This document shows, in pieces, positions 44,720-55,871 of a stretch of 64,000 bases of DNA (the first letter of the stretch is position 1; every line of letters begins with the position of its first letter). The notes beneath the pieces are model-generated. The model did not search any database and was not told the DNA's origin. It saw nothing but the letters and a program-made list of their open reading frames with translations. This DNA comes from Dolomedes plantarius (lineage: Eukaryota > Arthropoda > Arachnida > Araneae > Dolomedidae). The position numbers and the translations under genes are program-made. The stretch covers positions 205,372,481 through 205,436,480 of the forward strand of contig OU015490.1 in the NCBI GenBank assembly GCA_907164885.2, written 5' to 3'.

Positions 44720-46475
44720 TCGGCCATTTCGATCAAAAATCGAATTCCCACGTGTTTACAGGAATAACGTTGGTATACCAGATTATATGAAAATTATAAT
44801 GCTCTTCATTACTATCATGAGTCAATGCACACGTTAAAATAGTAATGCTCAAATATTCCATAAAGATTTTTTTAATCATACCTATAAATTCTCCTTTTTA
44901 TTGAAACTATAAAACTCAATTCCCATGAGCTTAAAGCAACAAAGTTGGACTACCAGATTATATGAAAATTATAATGCTCTTCATTACTATCATGAGTCAA
45001 TGGACAAAATAAAAGATTAATGCTGAAATATTCCATAAACAAAATTTTAAAAAAATCGTACCATTAAAGTTTCCTTTTTATTGAAACTATAAGATTAAAT
45101 TCCCACGGGCTTAGAGAACAACGTTGGACTAAAAGATTATATGAAAATTATAATGATTTTGATTACTATCATGAGTCAATGCACAAATTAAAAGAGTAAT
45201 ACTGAAATGTTCCATAAACAAATTTTAAAAATCGTACGAATAAAATCTCCTTTTAATTGAAACTATAAGACTTATTTACCATGTGCTTAAAGCAACAACG
45301 TTGGACTACCAAATTATGAAAAATATAATGCTCTCCATTACTATCATGAGTCAATTCACACATTAAAATAGTAATGCTGAAATATTCCATAAAAAATTTT
45401 TTCCATAAAATAGTAATGCTCAAATATTCCATAAAGATTTTTTTAATCATACCTATAAAGTCCCCTTTTTATTGAAACTATAAAACTCAATTCCCACGTG
45501 CTTAAAGCAACTACGTTGGACTAAAAGATTATATGAATTGTGCTGAAATATTCCATAAACAAAATTTAAAAAAATCGTACCATTAAAGTTTCCTTTTTAT
45601 TGAAACTATAATATTAAATTTCCACGGTCTTAGAGCAACAACGTTGCACTAAAAGATTATATGAAAATTATAATGATTTTGATTACTATCATGAGTCAAT
45701 GCACAAATTAAAAGAGTAATACTGAAATGTTCCATAAACAAATTTTAAAAATCGTACCGATAAAGTCTCCTTTTAGTTAAAAGTATAAGACTCAATTACC
45801 ATGTGCTTAAAGCAACAACGTTGGACTACCAAATTATATGAAAAATATAATGCTCTTCATTACTATCATGAGTCAATTCACATATTAAAAGAGTAATGTT
45901 TAAATATTCCATAAAAAAATTTTTAAACGTACATATAAAGTCTTTTTATTGAAACTATAAGACTGAATTCGCATGGGCTTAAAGCAACAACGTTGGACTA
46001 CCAGATTATATGAAAATTATAATGCTCTTCATTACTATCATGAGTCAATGCACACATTAAAATTGTAATGCTGAAGTATTCCATATTTTTTTTTAATCCT
46101 ACCTATAAAGTCTCCTTTTTATTGAAACTATATGACTCAATTCCCATGTGCTTAAAGCAACAGCGTTGGGCTACCAGATTATATGAAAATTATAATGCTC
46201 TTCATTAATATCATGAGTCAATGCACGCATTAAAATAGTAATGCTGAAATATTCCATAAACAATTTTTTAATCGTACCAATAGTCTCATTTTTATTGAAA
46301 CTATAAGATTCAATTCCCACGTGCTTAAAGCAACAACGTTGGATTACTAGATTATATGAAAATTATAATGCTCTTCATTATTATCATGAGTCAATACATA
46401 TATTAAAAGAGTAATGCTGAAATATTCTATTTTTAAACTTATGACGATAAGACTCCATTCAAGCTCTAAAGGCAA
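44720..46475. repeat. Satellite array, about 175-bp units x 10
   Basis: The word GTTGG recurs at 44769, 44944, 45123, 45300, 45515, (45643 as GTTGC), 45820, 45992, 46165 and 46338, within the context CTTAAAGCAACAACGTTGG. Other constant words are ATATGAAAATTATAATG, CATTACTATCATGAGTCAAT and TCCTTTTTATTGAAACTAT. Most spacings are 172-179 bp. A local rearrangement (215 then 128 bp) lies around 45370-45640. There is no coding content. Confidence 0.95.
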
Positions 46476-47699
46476 TAATGTGCGCCCACTAAAACATTGA
46501 AAAATGAATTATTGTTTGTTTAACTTAAGCCTTGCGGTGAGTTAATATTATTCAAAAAGAAAAATTATTTTATTTACCGAAATAAATTAATATCAGTAGT
46601 TATTACATGGGCAAACAAAATGAAGCCTCAATATCAATTTGAAATCTTCATGACTTTTGTTTAATTTGTCCCTGTATTAGTTACTGATTTCGGGGGCAAG
46701 TGAGTATGGAATCTTTAATATTTCGTGGTTGTATGTTGCGTTTTCAAAATTTTAATTATCAAAATACTTGTCCGTCATACAGGAAAATCGTGTTCCAATA
46801 TCTGAGACTAGATGAATTTCATTTCATCGTTGAAAAGAAAGAAAAAGGTTAGTTTCATTCCTTCATAAATTTATTTCCTAACTAGAATCTTTCACAAATA
46901 TTTTGAAGAGTACGAAAAGTTCGAAGAAAATTGCAAAGCTTATTTCCGCTTAGTTCTTATTTAAGTTTCAGTTACTGGGTATGGAAATGAGAGATAACAT
47001 GCAACCAAACTAAGAGGAATTGCATTTCTTTCGAGTGTGAAAAAATATAGATTTATCATTACAAGGAATAAATATTCAAGTTTCTTCATACAGACGAACC
47101 TTTCTTTTACAGTGCAAGTAATAAATGATCATGGATTCTGCTAAAGGAGCAAAATCTAATACCCAGTATTCGATAGCTCGAACACAATGAAGTATAATTT
47201 ATTCCTCCACTTTAAATTCAAATTGGTGACGTGTCAATCAAGTTGCTGTAAGTTAAGTATTGAAATTCCCTTTTGATTACGTTTTACATATTCTTAGCTG
47301 CATTTCTCATTCCGGTTTTGACATGATATATGGCAACAAAGGATTCTGTTGGGTTAAGGTAAATATTGAAAAGTCCGATATCTGAGATTCATTTGCATGC
47401 GTTTGGGCTCAGTAATTAAATTTCGGAGTAAAATGATGAATGCCTTTTGTAAACTTTTTGATGGGCACGGAGCGGGCTGTATCATTTCGCATAAGAGGAG
47501 GAAGAGGTTCAGCCTTTCTGTTATTGTTTTCAAAGTACTGCATTTAACTCTCAGAACATTTATAATTAGAACATTTTTTGTTGAATGGTAAAAAAAAAGG
47601 CCGAAAGTTTGGTTGATTTAAAACGAGACAGAAAAATGCTTAAAATGCAAGAAAGATATAAGCAAAAACATTATATAGTTAACTATTTTTCAGAAAAAA
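46476..47699. other. AT-rich non-coding stretch with a diverged repeat
   Basis: A block at about 47225-47335 (GTTAAGTATTGAAATTCC, TTTTGATTACGTTTTACATA, TTTTGACATGATA) has diverged counterparts at about 54940-55030 and 63430-63520. No gene. Confidence 0.5.
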
Positions 47700-49108
47700 A
47701 ACCTTTTTTAAATTAAAATCCCTTTTTTAGGACTAAAAGTTATTTTTTGAGTTGTTATTTACTTTAACAACCTGTATTTTTTTCATTCTTTACTATTATT
47801 ATAATCCCCATTTTCTTCTTTAATTATAACCTACATCAGTGAATCCCAAACTTTTTATATTTGAGTATCCCTTGAGAACTTTGTAGAGTCATGGCTTATC
47901 ACTGGTTATGTTATGACTTTTTGAAGAGGGAGGGAGGGGTCAAATAAATTCTATACACATATGAATAACTTTACAAATGTATCTAAGTATAAATAAAACA
48001 AAATACTGAAAATACTTTAAATTAAACAAAATACTTTAAATTGTAATCCTTTTTTTTAGGACAAAGTTATTTTTTGAGATGTTATTTACTTAAACAACCT
48101 GTATGTTTTAATTCTTTTCTATTATTACAATCCACATTTTCTTCTTTAATTATAGCCTACATCAGTGATTCCCAACCTTTTTATACTTGAGTACCACATG
48201 AGAATTTTGTAGAGTCATGGCGTACCACTGGTTATGTTATGACTTTTTAAAGGAGGGAAGGGTTCAAATAAATTCTATACAAATATGAATAACTTTACAA
48301 AATGTATTTAAGTATAAATAAAACAAAATATAGAAAATACTTTAAATTAAACAAAATAATTAAAATTAGAATCTTTTTTTTTTTAGGACCAAAAGTTATT
48401 TTTTTAAGTTGTTATTTACTTTAACAACCTGCATTTTATCATTCTTTACTATTATTACAATCCAAATTTTATTTTATAATTATACATCAGTGATTCCTAC
48501 CTTTTTATACTTGAGAACCAACTGAGAACTTTGTAGAGTCATGGTGAACTACTGGTTATGTTATGACTTTTTGAAAGGGGGAAGGGTTCAAATAAATTCT
48601 ATACAAATATGAATAACTTTACAAAATGTATTTAAGTATGGATAAAACAAAACACAGAAAATACTTTAAATTAAACAAAATACTTAAAAATTAGAATATT
48701 TTTTTTATGACTAAAAGTTATTTTTTGAGTTGTTATTTACTTTAACAACCTGTATTTTTTCATTATTTACTATTATTATAATCCAAATTTTCTTCATTGA
48801 TTATACATATATCAGTGATTCCCAACCTTTTTAGGGTTGATTTATACAGGCACGTGAAGGGAACGTAACGGGAACGAGCCGAGCGCGCGACGAGTCGTCG
48901 TAATCATTTCCTCCCTGTTTTTCAACAGAACTGTTTATACTGCGCCGTGACACGTCCGATTCTCGGCAGATTCCCGGCCGAGAATCGGCACCAACAATTC
49001 GAAGCAGGAAGTCGTTCACTGCTCGGCCGTCTCTCGTTCATGTCAGAAAGTAAAAAGTGGCTATTCAAGATATAATTTACATACTGTTATTTATGTTTGA
49101 TATTAAAT

Positions 49109-49225
49109 ATGGATGATGAAAACTCATTGAGCTGGTGAGAGGTTTTGTACGATTAGGCCCATCAAAATACATGAATCCAATGTTCAAAATGAGAATTCGG
49201 AAGGCAATAGGAGAAAATTATACTT
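49109..49225 (+). pseudogene. MADF/Myb-SANT-like fragment in the Harbinger-like element
   Basis: MDDENSLSW ends at a TGA. Moving one base gives ELVRGFVRLGPSKYMNPMF and KMRIRKAIGENY. The pattern (acidic start, L..LVRGF..L, K..Y.N..., K..IR.AIGE) resembles the MADF/SANT-like DNA-binding proteins carried by PIF/Harbinger transposons. Only about 35 residues are recognisable and it is frameshifted, so the assignment is tentative. Confidence 0.4.
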
Positions 49226-49646
49226 GAAATTACAATTGGTTCACTAAAATATAAAATTTATCAATTTGTATGAATAATGAAACAATGAAAAAATTATTTA
49301 CACGATTTAGAAAGTGTAAATTGTTAAAAACAAATACTTACATGTATGGATTTGTTGGTTATAAAACAATTTTTCTTGCTTTCTGAGCAGCAAAATTGTA
49401 TATTAAAAGTGAAAAGTCCAAAGATGATGAGAGATCATTTTCATTAGAAATAAGTGCCAAGGAGGACAGACGTACAATCCGTATTCAAAGCATTCTGATT
49501 GTACATGCTTTGTAATATTTTCAATTCTTGTGGGAAAAGTGGGAAATAAAATCCATTATAATGATAAAGAGAACAAGTAAAAGCCATTTTTTGTTTACCT
49601 CACTCCTTCAGGCTTCAAACCCCTTTCTTCCCAACAGGTTTTGAGC

Positions 49647-49961
49647 CAGGCCCGCCCAGAGGGGGGGGGGGCAACTAGGGCACTTTGCCCCAGGCCCCCA
49701 ACTGCCGGAGGGGCCCCCAAAAATTTTTTAAAAATTATTTATTAGAATTCCTCCGAAAGAAGATTCTGAAACTTGTACCGTACTTCAAAATTCAAAATAA
49801 TCTCCTGAAAAAGGGCCTCCCCCCCAAAAAAAATAAAAAAAATAATAAAAAATATAAAAAAAAATAAAAAAAATAAAAAAAAAATTATTCGATTAATCAG
49901 ATTTTTTGGGGCCCCCAACAGAAGTTTGCCCCAGGCCCCGTAAAGTCTCTGGGCTGCCCTG
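49647..49961. mobile_element. hAT-like MITE (315 bp), nested
   Basis: Left terminus CAGGCCCGCCCAGAGG and right terminus (minus strand) CAGGGCAGCCCAGAGA. Both lead to CCCCAGGC/CCTGGGGC blocks and then GGGGGCCCC...AAAATTTTT-type sequence. The flanks TTTTGAGC (49639-49646) and TTTGGAGC (49962-49969) match at 7 of 8 positions, an 8-bp duplication. The interior is A/T-rich with an AAAAAT run. There is no coding capacity. Confidence 0.85.
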
Positions 49962-50435
49962 TTTGGAGCGCATTTACTTATTTGTCTTACACTCCCTGGA
50001 GAAATGTCTTGTCTATTGTTTGCTTTGAATAGAGGAAACATTTGACCAAATTGTATTAGTATTCGTTCACAAGGATATGTTCACGTTTTTCTCAGTTTGT
50101 AACTATTCCGTGAAAACGAACAAAGTCCGACAAAACGGTTTATAATTCTTCAAATGACTGTTTGTAGTGACTGACAGATTGTAGAAACTGATATTGAAAA
50201 AAAGGATTGATAATCAAGGGTTTACTATAACTGAATTGAAGATAAATCATGTTTTTTTAACCGAGAAATTTTTCGAACCAAAAGGGTAGTTTGTCAATTA
50301 AGATTCTTTCTGTGATTCTTTAGAAAAAATCGAAACATATATATTTTTATAAGTTGAATTATAGAAACCGCGAAAAATCAGGGATTTCTTTAAAAACCCG
50401 TAACATTTAGAAAAGTGTTGTTATGAGAAATAAAA

Positions 50436-50490
50436 ATGGCGGCCCTGGGCGGTTACCCAGTTTGTCCACCCCTAAGCACGGCCCTGGCGC
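50436..50490 (-). mobile_element. Additional hAT-like terminus
   Basis: On the minus strand: CCAGGGCCGTGCTTAGGGGT, then GGACAAACTGGGTAACCGCC and CAGGGCCGCC, a pattern common at hAT ends. No partner terminus was identified between here and 49970. Confidence 0.45.
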
Positions 50491-51957
50491 TCCTCTTCCT
50501 CCTCCTCTAACAAAAGTGTGATAATGGCTAAATCTTTAACTGAAAAATGAAACCGCGCCATGACGTTACAAATCTTTCACAACTAATGAAACACGTTCCC
50601 GTCACTTTCTACTCCCGTCTCTGTATAAACACATGCAGCCGGCGCCCGGGCTCGGCTCGTTCCCGTTACGTTCCCTTTACGTGCCTGTATAAATCAACCC
50701 TTATACTTGAATACCACCTGAGAACTTTGTAGGATCGTGACGTACCACTGGTTTTGTTATGAAATTTTGAAGGGGGAGGGGTCAAATAAATTCTATACAT
50801 ATATGAATAACTTTACAAAATGTATTTAAGTATAAATAAAACAAAATGCAGAAAATACTTTAAATTAAGCAAAAAACTTAAAATTAGAATTTTTTTTTAT
50901 GACTAAAAGTTATTCTCTGAGTTGTTATTTAATTTAAGAACCTGTAATTTTTCATTATTTACTATTATCACAATCCACATTTTCTGTTTTGATTATAACC
51001 TATATCAGTGATTCCCAACCTTTTTATACTTGAATACCACCTGAGAACTTTGTAGGGTCGTGGCGTACCACCGGTTATGTTATGAAATTTTGAAGTGAGG
51101 AGGGATGAAATAAATTCGATACACATATGAATAACTTTACAAAATGTATTTAAGTATAAATAGAACAAAATACAGAAAATAGTTTAAATTAAAGAAAATA
51201 CTTTAAATTAGAATCCTTTTTCTAGGACTAAAAGTTATTTTTGGTATTGTTATTTACTTCAACAACCTGTATTTTTTCCTTCCTAACTATTATTATAATC
51301 CAAATTTTCTTCTTTAATTGTAACCTATATCAGTGATTCCCAACCTTTTTATACTTGAATACCACCTGAGAACTTTGTAGGGTCGTGGCGTAACATCGGT
51401 TATGTTATAAAATTTTGAAGTGGGGTGGGATCAAATAAATTCTATACGCATATGAATAACTTTACAAAATGTATTTAAGTATAAATAAAACAAATTTCAG
51501 AAAGTAGTTTAAATTAAAGAAAATACTTTAAATTAGAATCCTTTTTTTAGGACTAAAAGTTATTTTTGGTGTTGTTATCTACTTTAACAACCTGTATTTT
51601 TTCCTTCCTAACTATTTTTATAATCCAAATTTTCTTCTTTAATTCTAACCTATATCAGTGATTCCCAACCATTTTATACTTGAATACGACCTGAGATCTT
51701 TGTAGGGTCGTGGCGTACCAACGGTTATGTTATGAAATTTTAAAGTGGGGAGGGATCAAATAAATTCTATAAACATATGAATAACTTTACAAAATGTATA
51801 TCGGCATAAATAAATCAAAATACAGAAAATAAATCCGCAAAATTAGAAAAGCCGTTTATACGAAATTGTTATTAACAAATAGCAAATACAATTTCTCAAT
51901 ACTAAAATGTCTACCAATCCATCTGCGTATAACCAGTTGGAAACCACTGACCTATAT

Positions 51958-52414
51958 CATACTGCGTATTTGAAAGTAATAGTATCCAAGACATAAATAA
52001 CAATATTTATTTTCTGACAGGTTTATCAAGGAATTGTTTACGATCACAAACCCTTTATATCTCTAATCTTTCAAAAAATCGTATGTTAATGTTGAGCATG
52101 TAAAAACTGAATATTTATTTTCAGTGTTTGTTGAATATCATTTTTTTAATTATTATATCGTATGAATGTAATCATTGTTGATATAAAGGAAATGTGACCT
52201 GTGTTACTAAAACCTGTGTGTGTATTTTATTAATGTAACCTGTGTGAGCATAATATGAATGCATCCTTTAAATACGTGATATATGATAAATCAATTTTAA
52301 CACAATTTTAATATTACTAGTGTCATTTCCATATCAGTTTTTGCATATAATGTTTAACCACTGATGTTTGTGTAATATTGATTGAACCAGTGCCAGTAAT
52401 ATAACAAATTTATC
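51958..52414. other. AT-rich non-coding stretch
   Basis: Nothing recognised. Confidence 0.5.
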
Positions 52415-52935
52415 ATTTATTAAACTTGTTTTATTATGTTTATACACGTTTCAAACGTACCACGTTCTAACAAATATATTGCTTCATTTTTGCACACTAA
52501 ATTATTTATTTATTAAACTTTGTTTTATTTTGTTGATACACGTTTAACACTTATTTCATTCTTACGAATATAGTACGTCACCTTTTTTTTTGCATGTAAA
52601 ATTCTTTATTTATAAGCTTGTTTTTTTTCCAGCGTCTGTAATATAACAAAATTAACATCTATAAAACTTGTTTTATTATGTTTATACATGTTTCAAACGT
52701 ACTTAGTTCTTACAAATATGATACTTCACTATTTTTTCGCCCTAAATTATTTATTTATTAAACGTTGTTTTATTCTGTTGATACACATTTCACACTTACT
52801 GCATTCTTACAAATATAGCGCTTCATCATTTTTACGTATTAAATTATTTATTTATAAAACTAGTTTTTTCTATTGATACACATTTCAAACGTACCGCATT
52901 CTTACTAGTATAGTAGTTCATAATTTTTGAGTATT
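52415..52935. repeat. Tandem array, about 96-bp units x 5-6
   Basis: (A/T)AAACTTGTTTTATT-type words recur at about 52422, 52517, 52612, 52665, 52761 and 52858, each followed by GTT(T/G)ATACAC, TTTCA.AC.TA and TTCTTAC.AATAT. Alternate units are more alike (GTTTATAC versus GTTGATAC), hinting at a two-unit higher-order repeat. Confidence 0.8.
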
Positions 52936-52966
52936 AAACATCGTTATTTATTTATATAATAAGATG

Positions 52967-53754
52967 CGAGGGGAGTCCGATTATAAAAGGTACAGGTGGC
53001 TATTATACAAATTACGCAAGGAAAAGATTGGCTCTATGTGTATAACTAGACACTATAATCCGTGCAGTAGCAGAGTCTGGAGCGTTGTTTTGTTCAAGAC
53101 TCAATTTAGCTTCCAGCAAGCAAACAAAACATGACTTGTGTAATCGCAGAGTGTACGAAGTGTGAGGTGCGTGGAGTTATCAGATTGTGCAACCCCAGGG
53201 AGTTAGGGATTATCAGATTCTGCAAGCCCATTGATCCCAGGGGGTTTATCACAGCGAAATTCATCGCAAATAACAGGGCGTTTATGACCCGAACGTTCTA
53301 AGTCGAAAAGAAGTCAGCTTTTGGTGCAAAAAAATTCCAGATGGACGAACGGAGCTCAATGATGATCCGGAGTAGAAAAGAGGCAGACCAAGGACCTCAC
53401 ACAACTGCACAATTGTTGCTCCTGCAACGTCCACCATTTAGTCCAGATGTATCCCACTCGGATCTTCATTAATTCGGATCTTTGTAGAAATGCTCGGTGG
53501 GGAAATGCTATACGGATCAGACGGATTTGAAAGACACCGTTGTGGACTACTTCAAGGACCTTGACACGCAGCAGTGCTGTGTCAAGGGATGTTCAAACTA
53601 GGGTCACGCTGGGATAAATGTATCAACATTTCAGGATATTAGGTCGAGAAATAAACACAAGTATGTAATTTTTGTGAAATATGTTGAATATTTTATTTTA
53701 AATATAAATCTTACTGTAATTCTGGCTTGTTTCTTTATTTTCGGGCACCCCTCG
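52967..53754 (+). mobile_element. Internally deleted mariner-like element (788 bp)
   Basis: The left end CGAGGGGAGTCCGATTATAA and right end (minus strand) CGAGGGGTGCCCGAAAATAA are inverted termini. The right flank is TA; the left flank reads TG, probably a mutated TA. Inside, the 5' part encodes TCVIAECTKCEVRGVIR (mariner HTH start, about 53130) and, after degeneration, EVSVWCKKF-like sequence. The 3' part begins about 53430 with FSPDVSHSDLH, the motif around the third catalytic Asp, and continues to YFKDLDTQQCC. The central catalytic region between them is deleted. Confidence 0.8.
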
Positions 53755-54140
53755 TACATATCCACAGTGTTATAACAATATAGAAATCTTTCAAAAACAA
53801 TTAATTAAAAAAACATTTGGACCTCATTGAATTTGCTACTTAAACAGTATTTATTGATTCATAAATATGCAAATAACAAAGTCATGCAATTGTAACGTCA
53901 AATAATATTGTTCCGTTTTCCTGGGTTCGATAGGATTGAATAAAATCTCTTCAGAAAGTGCACACAAAATAAAATGTATTATTCTCTAAATTCTTCAGGC
54001 TCATACACAAATACTAATAGAAAACACGCAACAACTGTCTTCTATACAACAGAAAACTCTAAAAACACAAGTCAGGATAACAGAGTCTTCAATACAATAT
54101 ATTCCTAACGCACTTTCAATACATTCAATACGCAGCAGAA
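53755..54140. other. AT-rich non-coding stretch
   Basis: Nothing recognised. Confidence 0.5.
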
Positions 54141-54151
54141 AAGAACACTGA

Positions 54152-54180
54152 GTTCCAGGTTCAGGTTCAGGTTCAGGTAT
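54152..54180. repeat. Short (CAGGTT)n hexamer array
   Basis: Four to five copies of a TTCAGG hexamer. It resembles but is not the arthropod telomere repeat (TTAGG). Confidence 0.85.
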
Positions 54181-54227
54181 TTCAATTTGTCGAAGCTCCA
54201 AGGTCTGTACTGAGTTCCAATGTCAAT

Positions 54228-54466
54228 GTCAGATATATTTATAGACTTCCAAAGCTCCCTCTATCGGTCAACTAGATAGATATTCCCAGAACTTTCTGGA
54301 AAGCTCCAGAACGTTGGCGACCATTTGGCACGATATCGCCAAATTTGGCGAAATATCGCCAAATTTTTTGACCAAATTAAGTCACCATATCTATCGCCAA
54401 TTTGGCAATAACTCTCATATTTGGCGAGATTACTATAGACTTGTAAAATTCGTAACAATATAAACA
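54228..54466 (+). repeat. Dispersed repeat I, copy 2
   Basis: Homologous to 7786-7972 from TGTCAGATATATTTATAGAC to TTGTAAAATTCGTAACAATA. It contains several CGCCAAATTTGGCG/CGCCAATTTGGC palindromes. This copy has no SINE head in front. Confidence 0.8.
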
Positions 54467-55434
54467 TATCTTCAACAGGATTCCTATAAAGTTTTGGCAA
54501 ACCACATTCAGTATTTAAAATAGGTTTTAACTAATCTGACTCCATCTCTAAAATAGCAAAATTAGTATTCTTACATTTCTTATATTGCATGAATTGTATC
54601 GAAATGAGGCCCAAATCCATTTCAAATTTCCTTTTATTCATTCAAATCTCGAGGTTTGTTAATGGAAGCGAAAAGATTATTTAAGCGAAAAGATATACCA
54701 AATTATGGGAATAAATGAAGTAGAGGTTTAAAAAAATACATATATGTTAATCATAACCTCGATAGACTATTCGTGTTTCTTCACAGAAACGAACTCTGGT
54801 TTTCACATTAAAATAACTAATGACTGTGGATTTAAGGGAATTAAAAAATAGCTACATACTCCCCGAAATCGATATTTGAGATAAAAGAGTTAAATTTATC
54901 AACGGCCACTTAAACTCGAAATGGTAAAATGCCAATAATGTCAACATAAGTTAATTATTAAAATTCCACCACGATTGTATCTTCAACTGTTTTTTTCATT
55001 CCTGCTTTGACGCGGGGAATGGCATTTGCTAGCCATGCGTGTTGAAAGCTTTTCAAAATGGAAAAAAAAGGCTAAAGAGCTTGAATTAGGTTTTTCGAAT
55101 GTATACATTTGTTATTATTGTTAATCGTATAAATATGTATATTTGTTGATTTGCAGTTATTTTTTTTCTTCTATTTAGTGTATTTTTCTCTTTTTTTTCC
55201 TTTACGTGTTTTTGAATAGTATCTTCTTTTTCCTGCTGTAAACAACCCCTACAAAAATATTGGAAATAAAAAAAATGATTTAAATGAAGTTATTTCAATG
55301 AATCTTTAGAAAAATAAATGCTCTAATATTTTTTATGAATTTAGCATGCATACGTATTTGCCAAGTCAAAGAAAAAAAATATCAGTTTGAAATAGTATTG
55401 TTACATCTGTTCCATTAGAACTATTCGACCGACC

Positions 55435-55436
<2 letters not shown>
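54467..55436. other. AT-rich non-coding stretch, part duplicated
   Basis: 55130-55400 (CCTGCTGTAAACAACCCCTA, TTGGAAATAAA, GCATACGTATTTGCCAAGTC) is homologous to 57830-58080. Otherwise nothing was recognised. Confidence 0.55.

Positions 55437-55496
<60 letters not shown>
55437..55496. repeat. (CA)n microsatellite
   Basis: About 60 bp of CA. Confidence 0.95.
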
Positions 55497-55499
<3 letters not shown>

Positions 55500-55519
55500 A
55501 TATATTCTATGTATGTATA

Positions 55520-55855
55520 TGTGGCCCGAGGTATCTTAGTATTAGTGCTTCAGCTTTCGGCGTTGAGGTTGCTTCGATCGGATCCCAACAAGCGCCATTG
55601 AAAAACTCGTCTATGCCTGATATGGAAATGCTAAATCCGTAGATTGGAAAGCCCCTCCATGAGATCAGAGAGCGTGAGAGAGGGTACGATCCCCTCAGAT
55701 GTCTATCCTGGGTTTACTCGGTCAAAATTTAGGTGGCACCTGGCTAAATCAGACTCTAACCATTATAAACCGGAGCTGCACTCCTTAGCCCACTAGCCTA
55801 TATGGACTGTTCTGAAATACTTCCAGCCAGGGGGCATTGAAGACAACAACGACAC
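55520..55855 (+). repeat. SINE B, near full-length
   Basis: The head TGGCCCGAGGTATCTTAGTA, GGCGTTGAGG and GCTTCGATCGGATCCC are followed by AAATCCGTAGA, CCCCTCCATGAGATC, CTCGGTCAAAATTTAGGTGG, TATAAACCGGAGCTGCA and the tail GACAACAACGACAC. This is the + strand counterpart of 37352-37730. Confidence 0.88.
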
Positions 55856-55871
55856 GCACAAACACACACAC

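Larger units (their letters stand above)
48834..50700. mobile_element. PIF/Harbinger-like element (1867 bp)
   Basis: Terminal inverted repeats of about 50 bp (start GGGTTGATTTATACAGGCAC, continuing into GGGAACGTAACGGGAACGAG) sit at both ends with about one mismatch. The flanks TTA (48831-48833) and TTA (50701-50703) are the 3-bp target duplication of PIF/Harbinger. Deleting the element and one TTA restores the satellite unit exactly. A short frame at about 49109-49225 fits the accessory DNA-binding protein of this superfamily. No transposase was found, so the element is non-autonomous. Confidence 0.88.
47700..51957. repeat. 325-bp tandem array built on a hAT-like element and its flank
   Basis: Each unit contains CAGTGATTCCCAACCTTTTT (hAT-type terminus) preceded by ACCTA(C/T)AT. 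Starts of this terminus are at 47837, 48163, 48488, 48813, 51006, 51331 and 51656, a period of 325-326 bp once the 48834-50700 insertion is removed. The last unit alone continues into a different sequence ending in an inverted terminus (minus strand CAGTGGTTTCCAACTGGT) at 51949. ACCTACAT at 47829-47836 and ACCTATAT at 51950-51957 match at 7 of 8 positions, as an 8-bp hAT target duplication. Confidence 0.88.

Noticed and set aside
44720..46475. CRISPR-like array
   Set aside because: The units are about 175 bp and wholly repetitive, without the short-repeat/unique-spacer structure. It is a satellite.
46783..46847. 65-nt exon-like segment (CATACAG before, GTTAGT after)
   Set aside because: Poor polypyrimidine tract, AT-rich, only one open frame, and it lies near a diverged repeat block.
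48831..49019. 62-aa minus-strand frame at the Harbinger-like end
   Set aside because: It runs straight through the terminal inverted repeat and the target site, so it cannot be a gene of the element.
54152..54180. Telomere-like hexamers
   Set aside because: The unit is TTCAGG, not TTAGG, with only four to five copies, so a simple hexamer slippage is the better explanation.
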